Positions 1-5,611 of a stretch of 11,913 nucleotides of DNA are shown one piece after another (the first letter of the stretch is position 1; the number at the start of each line of letters is the position of its first letter). A model generated the notes under the pieces. It was not told where the DNA came from. It saw only the letters and a list, made by a program, of their open reading frames with translations, and did no database searches. Origin of the DNA: Bacillaceae bacterium UBA7792 (GTDB taxonomy: Bacteria; Bacillota; Bacilli; Bacillales; Cytobacillaceae); the NCBI GenBank assembly GCA_002480735.1, contig DLCS01000266.1, positions 1-11,913 on the forward strand, given 5' to 3'. The position numbers and the translations under genes were made by a program.

Positions 1-22
1 CTACACGACGCCCTTCCGATCT
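1..22. other. Illumina TruSeq adapter remnant (artefact)
   Basis: Bases 1-22 match the last 22 bases of the Illumina TruSeq universal/read-1 adapter at 21 of 22 positions; the only difference is C instead of T at position 12. Genomic sequence resumes at base 23, where the reading frame of a recognisable alpha/beta hydrolase begins in mid-protein. This is library adapter left on the end of an assembled contig, not biology, and it should be trimmed. The adapter happens to be open in the hydrolase frame, so an automatic gene call could wrongly include it as coding. Confidence 0.93.
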
Positions 23-586
23 CTTCGTGGTCATGGGAAGAGTGAGGGAAATTATATTGGAATGGGCTGGCATGACCGTCTTGATATGCTGCAATGGATT
101 AATGAAATTATTCAAATAGATAAAAATGCGGAAATCCTGTTATTTGGGATCTCGATGGGGGGAGCAACCGTGATGATGGCCTCAGGTGAAGAGCTGCCGC
201 CTAATGTTAAAGTTATTGTAGAGGACTGTGGCTACTCTTCTGTTAGTGAGGTATTTATTTACCAGCTTGATGATTTGTTCGGTTTACCGGAGTTTCCGGT
301 TATTCAAGCGGCTAATACAGTTACAAACATCCGGGCTGGATATGATTTGTATGAAGCCTCTGCCGTTCGTCAGGTTGCTAAAAGCAAGACTCCAACCCTT
401 TTTATCCATGGGGATGAGGATCGCTTTGTTCCGTACGAAATGCTAGACGAAGTATACAATGCAGCGCCCGTCGAGAAAGAAAAGCTGGTCATCGAGGGTG
501 CTGGCCACGGAGACGCGGAGAAAGTGAATCCAGAGCTATACTGGAATACCATTTGGGGTTTTGTTGGAAAATATATAGAGCTTTAG
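23..586 (+). CDS. Alpha/beta hydrolase, 5'-truncated
   Basis: This is the C-terminal part (about 187 residues) of a serine hydrolase of the alpha/beta fold. The frame is open from the adapter junction and enters with RGHGKSEG, the loop that follows the oxyanion strand in this family. An internal ATG at 62 is inside the domain and is not the start. The catalytic triad is complete: nucleophile Ser in GISMGG (codon 152-154), Asp in HGDED followed by FVP (codon 419-421), and His in GAGHG (codon 506-508). The missing 5' end should hold the first strands and the HG oxyanion motif; in many relatives it also carries an N-terminal membrane anchor, but that cannot be seen here. The substrate is unknown; relatives are annotated only as alpha/beta hydrolases. 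Family is secure, function is not. Confidence 0.9.
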   Translation, partial: LRGHGKSEGNYIGMGWHDRLDMLQWINEIIQIDKNAEILLFGISMGGATVMMASGEELPPNVKVIVEDCGYSSVSEVFIYQLDDLFGLPEFPVIQAANTVTNIRAGYDLYEASAVRQVAKSKTPTLFIHGDEDRFVPYEMLDEVYNAAPVEKEKLVIEGAGHGDAEKVNPELYWNTIWGFVGKYIEL

Positions 587-644
587 TTTCTGGAAGATTT
601 TATCTTAAGAGATACGCAGAAATCTCCCGATATTTAATCGATCA

Positions 645-687
645 TTAACAGTTTGTTCATCATTTGTTCATGTTTTATCTCTATGAT
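645..687 (+). promoter_or_regulatory. Phased direct repeats plus -10: candidate activator-dependent promoter
   Basis: Three hexamers lie exactly 11 bp apart: TTAACA (645-650), TTCATC (656-661) and TTCATG (667-672). The last two are part of a longer direct repeat, TTTGTTCAT, at 652-660 and 663-671. A TATGAT -10 lies at 682-687, and no sigma-A -35 is found 17 bp upstream of it. Tandem half-sites spaced one helical turn apart, ending about 20 bp before the start site, are typical of OmpR-family response-regulator targets. The hexamers resemble the Bacillus PhoP box TT(A/C/T)A(C/T)A: one is perfect and two match 5 of 6. ResD is an alternative. The regulator is inferred. Confidence 0.4.
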
Positions 688-693
688 GAATAC

Positions 694-766
694 ATGCATA
701 GCAAAGCTTTAATTTTTCATACCCCCCTTTTTAAAATACCCGCCAAGCTGGTCGGGTATTTTTTGT
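694..766 (+). ncRNA. Candidate short C-rich regulatory RNA
   Basis: If the -10 at 682-687 is used, transcription would start near 694 and stop at the strong terminator at 733-766, giving an RNA of about 73 nt with no convincing reading frame. Just before the terminator stem is a run of six C then five T (722-732), which would be single-stranded and complementary to G-rich Shine-Dalgarno sites. Firmicute small RNAs such as RoxS/RsaE and FsrA work through C-rich loops of this kind, but I do not recognise this sequence as either. The other reading is that 733-766 simply ends the upstream hydrolase transcript and no separate RNA exists. Confidence 0.3.
733..766 (+). terminator. Intrinsic terminator
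   Basis: A perfect 10-bp inverted repeat, AAAATACCCG (733-742) and CGGGTATTTT (753-762), encloses a 10-base loop and is followed by a T-rich tail. It lies about 145 bp after the hydrolase stop codon, which is far for that gene and close for the candidate short RNA. Confidence 0.85.
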
Positions 767-807
767 TCCTTAATCATTAAATCTATATAGACAAGTATTC
801 GTTCAGA

Positions 808-823
808 ATTTCTTATAAGAAAT
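808..823. promoter_or_regulatory. 16-bp perfect palindrome upstream of the SDR gene
   Basis: ATTTCTTATAAGAAAT is a perfect 16-bp palindrome ending 68 bp before the SDR start codon. A TACAAT -10-like hexamer lies downstream at 852-857, which would place the palindrome at the upstream edge of that promoter. A symmetric site in this position would suit a dimeric repressor or activator. No regulator gene is adjacent, so the role is inferred from position alone. Confidence 0.3.
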
Positions 824-891
824 AGTTTTATATTTGTTAAGAAAATGGGTGTACAATAGATAGTGACAAATTTTAAGGAGGCTCTAAAGAA

Positions 892-1680
892 ATGGAACTG
901 GGTCTAAAAAGTAAAGCTGTACTTGTGCTCGCTTCAAGCAAAGGGTTAGGCAAGGCCATTGCAATGGAATTTGCCAAAGAAGGCGCCAATGTGATGATCA
1001 CAAGTCGAAACGAAGAACTTTTACATATAGCAGTAGAGGAAATAAGAGAAGAGACGGGTGCCCATGTACATGCGCATGTTTGTGATATAAAAAAAGCCGA
1101 CCAAGTCAAAGAACTGGTTCAAAAAACAGTCGAAGCTTTTGGAACAGTCGACGTATTGGTGAACAATTCTGGTGGTCCTCTTGGAGGCAGCTTTGATGAT
1201 ATGGATGATGAAAAATGGATGGATGCTTTTGAATTAACGTTGCTGAGCTATATCCGAGCCATTCGTGAAGTTCTTCCCTATATGAGAAAACAGCAGAGGG
1301 GACATATTGTGAATGTAGCTTCCACCTCGTTCAAGCAGCCGATTGAAGGCTTGCTCCTATCCAATACATTTCGCACGGGAATCACAGGTCTATCAAAAAC
1401 CTTATCGCAGGAATTTGCACAAGATAATATTTTGATTAATACGATAGGTCCGGGAAAATTTGCAACCGATCGTGTCATCGAAATTGACCGACTTCAGGCT
1501 GAAAGTAAAGGGAAAGGCTTCGAGCAGTTTCAACAAGCTTCTCAAAAAGCTATTCCAATCGGGCGATATGGAGACCCAAGCGAATTTGCGAAAGCGGTCG
1601 TGTTTCTTAGCTCTGGGGCAAACACCTATATTACAGGTCAAGCCATTCTTGTTGATGGCGGTGCAACAAAGGCGTTGTAG
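892..1680 (+). CDS. Atypical SDR-family oxidoreductase (BKR-like)
   Basis: This 262-residue cytosolic protein has the length and fold signature of a classical short-chain dehydrogenase. The start follows an AAGGAGG site. The nucleotide loop is ASSKGLG (14-20) in place of TGxxxGxG, and NNSGG (91-95) replaces NNAG. Ser144 of the active site is present in VASTS. However, alignment around TGITGLSK puts Ser157 where the catalytic Tyr belongs and Arg161 where the catalytic Lys belongs. The C-terminal ITGQAILVDGG (248-257) is typical. This fits the 3-oxoacyl-ACP-reductase-like SDR group known to match the cofactor motif and catalytic tetrad imperfectly. The protein may bind NAD(P) without standard reductase chemistry. 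It is probably monocistronic, with a palindrome upstream and a strong terminator downstream. Substrate unknown. Confidence 0.9.
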   Translation: MELGLKSKAVLVLASSKGLGKAIAMEFAKEGANVMITSRNEELLHIAVEEIREETGAHVHAHVCDIKKADQVKELVQKTVEAFGTVDVLVNNSGGPLGGSFDDMDDEKWMDAFELTLLSYIRAIREVLPYMRKQQRGHIVNVASTSFKQPIEGLLLSNTFRTGITGLSKTLSQEFAQDNILINTIGPGKFATDRVIEIDRLQAESKGKGFEQFQQASQKAIPIGRYGDPSEFAKAVVFLSSGANTYITGQAILVDGGATKAL

Positions 1681-1736
1681 AAGCCATTTCCGATTGGAGG
1701 AAATCGCCTATCGATAGGGAAACCCTAAGTGGAAAT

Positions 1737-1774
1737 AGAGAAAAATCTGTCCTAGTGCGGGCAGATTTTTCTCT
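1737..1774 (+). terminator. Intrinsic terminator after the SDR gene
   Basis: A 16-bp stem (1737-1752 with 1759-1774, one G-U pair) carries a 6-base loop. The lower stem is A-rich on one side and T-rich on the other, so it may work in both directions. It separates the SDR gene from the peptidase gene. Confidence 0.85.
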
Positions 1775-1785
1775 AATTGATTTAC

Positions 1786-1791
1786 TATAAT
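1786..1791 (+). promoter_or_regulatory. -10 element for the peptidase gene
   Basis: A perfect TATAAT lies 12 bp past the preceding terminator and 63 bp before the peptidase start. No good -35 is visible because the expected region overlaps the terminator stem. The leader would be about 57 nt. Confidence 0.4.
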
Positions 1792-1854
1792 GGTGAAATA
1801 AGCCGTTTGAATATTTTTGCATTTTTTACCATTTATCATAAAGGAGAGAAATAT

Positions 1855-2718
1855 ATGTCCATGAACGAAGGATTTGTAGAAGTTACTGGTGGAAAGGTAT
1901 GGTACCAAATTCACGGTCGCCAAACCAAGAAAACACCTGTCATCATTCTTCACGGTGGGCCAGGCTCATCCCACTATTCACTGCAGGGTTTAAGAATATT
2001 GGCCAATGAGCGGCCCGTTATTTTTTATGACCAACTTGGCTGCGGGAAATCGGAAAGACCGGATGATCCTTCATTATGGAAAATTGAACGTTTCGTAGAG
2101 GAATTAGGGCAAGTATGTGAAGCACTCGGTCTTGATCAAGTACATATTCTTGGGCATTCATGGGGGACTACATTAGCTGCTGCCTATCTTCTAACCAAGC
2201 CAATGGGTGTGCGAAGTGTGATTTTTTCCAGTCCATGCTTAAGTGCTCCCCTTTGGGCGGAGGACCAGGAGCGCAATCGGATGCTTCTACCAAAGAGTGT
2301 TCAAACAACTTTAAGCGCCTGTGAAAAAAATGGGACAACCAACTCGGAGGAATATAGGGAGGCAACAGAGGAATTCAATAAGCGTTTTGTTTGCCGACTC
2401 GATCCGATGCCAGCATTTTTAAAGGAAGGGGCCAAATTTAAAAATCCTGAGATTTACAATATCATGTGGGGTCCTTCAGAGTTTCATGTTACTGGAAACC
2501 TGAAAAACTTTGATTGTACGGCGAAGCTTAAGGATATCCATATCCCTGCGTTGTATACATGTGGCCGCTATGACGAAGCAACACCTGAAACGACAGAATA
2601 TTATCGAAGCCTTACTCCAAATGCGAAATTTCATGTGTTTGAAAAAAGCGCACATATGCCCTACTTAGAGGAAATGGAAGAATATGTGAGGGTGGTGAGG
2701 GAGTTTCTTAAGGATTGA
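1855..2718 (+). CDS. Proline iminopeptidase-family alpha/beta hydrolase
   Basis: This 287-residue cytosolic serine hydrolase belongs to MEROPS family S33, whose members release N-terminal proline or related residues from peptides. The markers are all present: HGGPG oxyanion motif (33-37), DQLGCGKS (59-66), nucleophile Ser102 in GHSWG, Asp240 in GRYDEATP and His267 in SAHMPYLE. A helical cap of about residues 128-215 separates the two halves. The ATG at 1855 is chosen because AAGGAGAG lies 6-7 bases upstream; the frame is open back to an ATG at 1777, but the 26 extra residues are not family-like and overlap the promoter region. The gene has its own -10 and terminator, so it is probably monocistronic. 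Exact substrate (prolyl peptides or another amide or ester) cannot be set from sequence. Confidence 0.9.
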   Translation: MSMNEGFVEVTGGKVWYQIHGRQTKKTPVIILHGGPGSSHYSLQGLRILANERPVIFYDQLGCGKSERPDDPSLWKIERFVEELGQVCEALGLDQVHILGHSWGTTLAAAYLLTKPMGVRSVIFSSPCLSAPLWAEDQERNRMLLPKSVQTTLSACEKNGTTNSEEYREATEEFNKRFVCRLDPMPAFLKEGAKFKNPEIYNIMWGPSEFHVTGNLKNFDCTAKLKDIHIPALYTCGRYDEATPETTEYYRSLTPNAKFHVFEKSAHMPYLEEMEEYVRVVREFLKD

Positions 2719-2723
2719 TTTTG

Positions 2724-2769
2724 AAAAGCCAGTAAAAGTAAGTCGAGTGGCTTGATTACTGGCTTTTAT
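2724..2769. terminator. Bidirectional terminator between convergent genes
   Basis: A perfect 12-bp inverted repeat, AAAAGCCAGTAA (2724-2735) and TTACTGGCTTTT (2756-2767), starts a few bases after the peptidase stop codon. The A/T ends give a T tract on either strand, so it can also end transcription of the convergent DUF456 gene. Confidence 0.85.
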
Positions 2770-2848
2770 TCTAAATCGAGGAAGTACCAAGTCCCTTGGA
2801 ACTAGATGTTAATTTCAAAAGAAGTCTCGATTAATGGAATCGAAGTCT

Positions 2849-3331
2849 TTAAAAAACAACATCCAGTACAAAAACAGCGATCATGATCAATTGGATCAAC
2901 GCTTTGGCGAGGGTACCACTTAAGAACGCCACCAAGGTAGCAGTGGCAACCTTTAAGGAGGCTTCTGCCGTATTCTTTTGCATCAATTCGGTTAGAAAAA
3001 CAAGCGCAAATGGAATAATCAGAATCCCAAATGGAGGTAGTACAAAGCTTCCGATAATTAGTCCGATGGTGGCAGCTCTCATGCCCCACTTCGACCCGCC
3101 TGCCTTATCGACAAAATGGAGATTCGCCAAGAAGTCCGCCAGAAACAATAGAACGGTTAATAGGACAAACATTGTCCAAGAAATCCAACTCAGTTCATTC
3201 GAATTTATCGCAAAGTGATACAGGACGATGCCAATCCAAATCATTAACACGGAAGGAATGATGGGATAGATAAGGCCAACAAAACTGAAAATAAAACAGA
3301 CTATGATTAATAGCCAAAACAATATATCCAT
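2849..3331 (-). CDS. DUF456 family membrane protein (YqgC-like)
   Basis: This is a 160-residue integral membrane protein. Helices lie at about 3-22, 25-42, 50-68, 86-118 (two passes or a re-entrant pair) and 127-158. The family signature is clear: GGSKWG (78-83), then a glycine-rich helix leading to LPPFG (98-102), IPFAL and TEL (114-116). This matches DUF456, represented in Bacillus subtilis by YqgC at about the same length. Function is unknown. The start at 3331 follows AGAGGTGA at normal spacing; an upstream in-frame extension exists but overlaps the promoter. It is transcribed toward the peptidase gene and shares its terminator. The Rossmann-like GGSKWG loop faces the cytosol by the positive-inside rule (inference). 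Confidence 0.88.
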   Translation of the reverse strand: MDILFWLLIIVCFIFSFVGLIYPIIPSVLMIWIGIVLYHFAINSNELSWISWTMFVLLTVLLFLADFLANLHFVDKAGGSKWGMRAATIGLIIGSFVLPPFGILIIPFALVFLTELMQKNTAEASLKVATATLVAFLSGTLAKALIQLIMIAVFVLDVVF

Positions 3332-3352
3332 GGGTAAGTCACCTCTTTTTCT

Positions 3353-3380
3353 ATTATAATCGAAATCATTAAGGGGGAAA
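3353..3380 (-). promoter_or_regulatory. Promoter of the DUF456 gene
   Basis: On the minus strand a perfect TATAAT (3358-3353) lies 21 bp before the start codon, with a weak TTTCCC (3380-3375) 16 bp upstream as -35. The leader would be about 15 nt, just enough for the ribosome site. Confidence 0.4.
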
Positions 3381-3451
3381 TCATGAAGATGAGGCAGAAA
3401 AAATAGAAGTTTTCCGACAGCAACAAATGGAGGATAAATACTATTATAAGT

Positions 3452-3487
3452 GATAAAAAGGCAGAAGTCGTAATTTCTGCCTTTATC
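3452..3487 (-). terminator. Terminator of the 41-residue gene
   Basis: On the minus strand the stem AAAGGCAGAA (3484-3475) pairs with TTCTGCCTTT (3466-3457) and runs into a T-rich tail. It begins 14 bases after the stop codon of the 41-residue gene and insulates it from the DUF456 gene. Confidence 0.8.
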
Positions 3488-3500
3488 ATGCCACATTAGA

Positions 3501-3626
3501 CTACTTTCTTTTTTGACTCTTCAATTTGTTCATCTCAAGCTCAGCAGCATATTCTTCTTGTGATTTCCCTTGCTTTTGACTCTCAGATTGAATCTTTCTG
3601 AATTTATTATCATTTAGATTTGGCAT
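3501..3626 (-). CDS. Small basic hydrophilic protein, 41 aa, probable forespore gene
   Basis: The gene begins ATG-CCA-AAT (MPNLNDNKFRK) and ends KSQKRK. A textbook AAGGAGG lies 7 bases before the ATG, a sigma-G-like promoter lies upstream (3652-3681) and an intrinsic terminator follows. The product is rich in Lys, Gln, Glu and Ser, has no Cys or Trp and no membrane segment, so it is small, soluble and charged. The middle, QGKSQEEYAAELE (19-31), faintly recalls the repeat unit of gamma-type small acid-soluble spore proteins, but that is a loose resemblance. I do not recognise the family. A complete set of expression signals around such a short frame makes a real gene likely; a spore role rests on the promoter alone. 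Confidence 0.7.
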   Translation of the reverse strand: MPNLNDNKFRKIQSESQKQGKSQEEYAAELEMNKLKSQKRK

Positions 3627-3651
3627 GAAGACACCTCCTTTTGAACATTGA

Positions 3652-3681
3652 TATTTTGTACCTCGGGAACAGGATTATTCA
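3652..3681 (-). promoter_or_regulatory. Sigma-G-like (forespore) promoter
   Basis: On the minus strand TGAATA (3681-3676) is followed 17 bp later by CAAAATA (3658-3652). Compared with the sigma-G consensus, the -35 core GAATA fits and the -10 matches CATnnTA at all but one position. The start site would lie about 5 bases before the AAGGAGG of the 41-residue gene. Sigma-F overlaps this consensus, so the forespore sigma factor is not settled. Confidence 0.45.
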
Positions 3682-3779
3682 CCTACAAAACGGTAATTAT
3701 TGCTCAAAGAAAGAAAACATCTGATACAATGATTGAAAAGTAATAATATAAGGACAGAAACTACAGAGGAGGAGTCTGA

Positions 3780-4094
3780 ATGATCGGTTTGCTGAATGTT
3801 GGCAGTCTTTTGCTTGGAATCATAGCTTGGATACTTCCGGTGGTTAACCTTGCGGGGTATAAAAAAAATAACCGGAGTAATTGGGTCACGCTTTCCATTT
3901 TGAGTGTCAGTGCTTGTGCCATTTCCTTAAGCTTTCAGATTTTCTATCACTATCATCTCGTATTGATTGAGGATTGGTCTGCTATGATGGATATAACTGG
4001 TGCTGTGGCGAGTGCCGCCGCCATCCTTCTTATCGTTACCATCCTTCTAAATACCCTTACTTTGATGGTCTATCGTTCCAGAACTATACAATAA
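3780..4094 (+). CDS. Small membrane protein, 104 aa, three TM segments
   Basis: The product is 104 residues with hydrophobic segments at about 4-26, 35-57 and 70-96, separated by a basic loop KKNNRSNW (28-35) and an acidic loop IEDW (63-66). This predicts a three-pass protein of the cytoplasmic membrane. The basic loop suggests the first loop is cytosolic, leaving the N terminus outside. The start follows AGAGGAGGAG at 5-base spacing. I do not recognise a named family, although the pattern looks like a conserved Bacillus hypothetical protein. It is followed after 11 bases by the YdeI/OmpD-associated gene, whose ribosome site begins inside this gene's stop codon, so the two are co-transcribed. 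Confidence 0.8.
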   Translation: MIGLLNVGSLLLGIIAWILPVVNLAGYKKNNRSNWVTLSILSVSACAISLSFQIFYHYHLVLIEDWSAMMDITGAVASAAAILLIVTILLNTLTLMVYRSRTIQ

Positions 4095-4105
4095 AGGAGT
4101 TAATG

Positions 4106-4756
4106 ATGACAATTATCAATAAATTAAATCTCAATAAATATCAAAATATGGCTGTCCTCCATCAACCAAGTGACTATGATTTGTTTGATGGATATCAGAC
4201 GGTTTTATCAAAGAATCATGATGCAATTTTCGTCTTTGTCGAAACAATCGAAGACATGGTGAAGCACACTCAACGCATTATTAAGGAGCAATCGTTACTT
4301 GAGAAAGGGTATGTGTTTTTTGCCTACCCAAAAAAGGGGAACAAGAAGTATGAAACCTTTGTTCACAGAGATGAAATTTTCCCGGCAATGAAGGTAGATG
4401 AAGATGGATATGTGGACAATAGTGATTTGAAATTCTCACGGATGGTGAGTATGGATGATGTCTTTACGGTCGTTGGCTTAAAGCGTGAAAAAAAGAAAGC
4501 TATAAAATCATCAGCGGCGAGTCAATGTGTAGCGGACTATGAGGATCATGTAAAAGACGTAGAAGAACTCTTAAAATATTATCCCAATGAACTCAAATTT
4601 TATCAAGAACTGACACCGGGCTACAAAAAAGACTGGGCTCGTTATATTTTCTCTGCAAAGCAACAGAAAACCCGTGAAAAACGCCAAGCACAAATGGTTG
4701 ACATATTATCTCAAGGATATAAAACCATTGAATTATATCGTCAAAATAAGAAATAG
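4106..4756 (+). CDS. YdeI/OmpD-associated (OmdA) family protein
   Basis: This is a soluble protein of 216 residues. The C-terminal part (about 150-212) carries the OmdA/YdeI pattern: a helical segment ending ELTPGYKKDWARYIFSAK, then KTREKR and a final helix with ILSQGYK. The N-terminal 130 residues are a separate alpha/beta domain, with FVFVETIEDM, VFFAYPKKGNKKY and SRMVSMDDVFTVVGLK, as in other Bacillus two-domain members. Its function is not established; OmdA-type proteins have been linked to bacteriocin protection only through distant relatives. Start choice: AAAGGAG at 4093-4099 gives 6 bases to the ATG at 4106 and only 3 to the ATG at 4103, so 4106 is preferred by a small margin. It is coupled to the membrane protein before it. 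Only a weak hairpin follows. Confidence 0.82.
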   Translation: MTIINKLNLNKYQNMAVLHQPSDYDLFDGYQTVLSKNHDAIFVFVETIEDMVKHTQRIIKEQSLLEKGYVFFAYPKKGNKKYETFVHRDEIFPAMKVDEDGYVDNSDLKFSRMVSMDDVFTVVGLKREKKKAIKSSAASQCVADYEDHVKDVEELLKYYPNELKFYQELTPGYKKDWARYIFSAKQQKTREKRQAQMVDILSQGYKTIELYRQNKK

Positions 4757-4874
4757 AGTTTTGATTGGAAAATGATAGGCAAATTCTCCCCGCCTTTTTA
4801 AGGACAATAGGCATATCCCTATTGAAATCCTAATATGATGGAATATCTAATAGTTGGGGGAGGTTGCCTTGTAA

Positions 4875-5255
4875 ATGAAGATCATACTGACAAAAGAGAT
4901 GCTAGCTCATTACTTGGAACTAAATAAAAGGAAAAAAGAAATTGAAGCAGAGCTAGAAGAATTAAAGAAGACGTTTATTCAATATTTTGACGAGTCTGTT
5001 GGAAAGAATGTCAAAGGTGAGGTTCTCATAAGAGAATTCAAGCTACAAAGACAAATTAGGAAGATAGAAAAATATGACCAGGAAACGACCTTGAAGAGAT
5101 TGGAAGAGCTAAATCTAAATGACCTCATTAAAAAGAGCCCAGATGAGAAAAAAATCAAGTCGGCGATTGATTTAGGTATTTTACAAGAAGAAGAGTTGAA
5201 GGATTGTAAGATTGTGAATACTTCTCAGGCGATTTATGTGAAAAATGTAGATTGA
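4875..5255 (+). CDS. Small charged coiled-coil protein, 126 aa, unknown
   Basis: I do not recognise this 126-residue soluble protein. Residues about 10-38 are almost entirely Lys, Glu, Leu and Ile in a heptad-like order and predict a long coiled-coil helix. A second charged helical stretch lies at 50-85, followed by a DEKKIKSAIDLGIL segment (90-103) and a short beta-like end. Phage and phage-derived small proteins often look like this, but there are no other phage genes in the window. The start is the first possible one because an in-frame stop directly precedes it. The GGGGGAGG site is 11 bases away, slightly long, so translation may be modest. It is monocistronic, with its own terminator. 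Confidence 0.75.
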   Translation: MKIILTKEMLAHYLELNKRKKEIEAELEELKKTFIQYFDESVGKNVKGEVLIREFKLQRQIRKIEKYDQETTLKRLEELNLNDLIKKSPDEKKIKSAIDLGILQEEELKDCKIVNTSQAIYVKNVD

Positions 5256-5304
5256 TTTTCATAGAAAAGGTACTTAACATCAAGCATACTTTTTGTAAGA
5301 AATG

Positions 5305-5343
5305 AACTCCTAGCCTCTGTAAAAGAGAACTAGGAGTTTTTTG
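5305..5343 (+). terminator. Terminator of the coiled-coil gene
   Basis: AACTCCTAG (5305-5313) pairs with CTAGGAGTT (5330-5338), with an inner CTCT/AGAG stem and a run of T at the end. It lies 50 bp past the stop codon. Confidence 0.85.
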
Positions 5344-5346
5344 TTA

Positions 5347-5490
5347 TTATTCAAGGTGGTCTAACACGTTCCTATCATCCAAACTAAATCTACCGGGAGT
5401 CCAGTTTGGAAGAAGTCCATAACCTCCAATGATTTGTCCCTCTAATTCGACAATTTTCTGTAGAAAATTCCTAGCAAGGGTAATAGAGCG
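5347..5490 (-). pseudogene. 3' remnant of an unidentified gene
   Basis: On the minus strand a 47-codon frame reads like natural protein: it contains LARNFLQKIVELEG, then GGYGLLPNWTPGRFSL, and ends DHLE before TAA. It is bounded upstream by a stop at 5491-5493, and it has no ATG or GTG start and no ribosome site. Its only possible alternative start (TTG) is near the end. The hydrophobic and aromatic pattern and plausible codon use argue against chance, so this is most likely the decayed 3' end of a lost gene. I cannot name the family. This remnant and the chemotaxis promoter occupy most of the 469-bp gap between the coiled-coil and chemotaxis genes. Confidence 0.45.
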
Positions 5491-5611
5491 CTAACATATT
5501 ACCTATTGACTGAATAAAAAGACCTATCAAAATATTCACATAATTTAAAAAATGTGTTAACATATTTTTAGAAATAGAGATTTTTACCCTTTAATCAATA
5601 CTTCTTCTTGT

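Noticed and set aside
62..586. A complete 174-residue hydrolase starting at ATG 62
   Set aside because: The frame stays open to the adapter junction and the upstream residues (RGHGKSEG) are conserved family sequence, so ATG 62 is internal and the gene is truncated.
694..780. A 28-residue frame starting MHSKAL within the candidate small RNA
   Set aside because: It has no ribosome site, runs through the terminator stem, and its sequence does not look like a natural protein.
2821..2848. TCGATT/AATCGA hairpin and repeated GAAGTCT after the DUF456 stop codon
   Set aside because: The stem is short and AT-rich with no T tract; the strong bidirectional terminator at 2724-2769 explains termination.
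3383..3450. A possible microgene: AAGGGGG then ATGAAGATG, broken by a run of six A, with a protein-like EVFRQQQMEDKYYYK in another frame
   Set aside because: As written it encodes only seven residues. Joining the frames needs an extra A, and the region overlaps the minus-strand DUF456 promoter. Interesting only if reads show a seventh A.
4781..4824. Terminator after the OmdA gene
   Set aside because: The AGGC/GCCT stem is only 4 bp and the CAATAGG/CCTATTG hairpin has no T tract after it.
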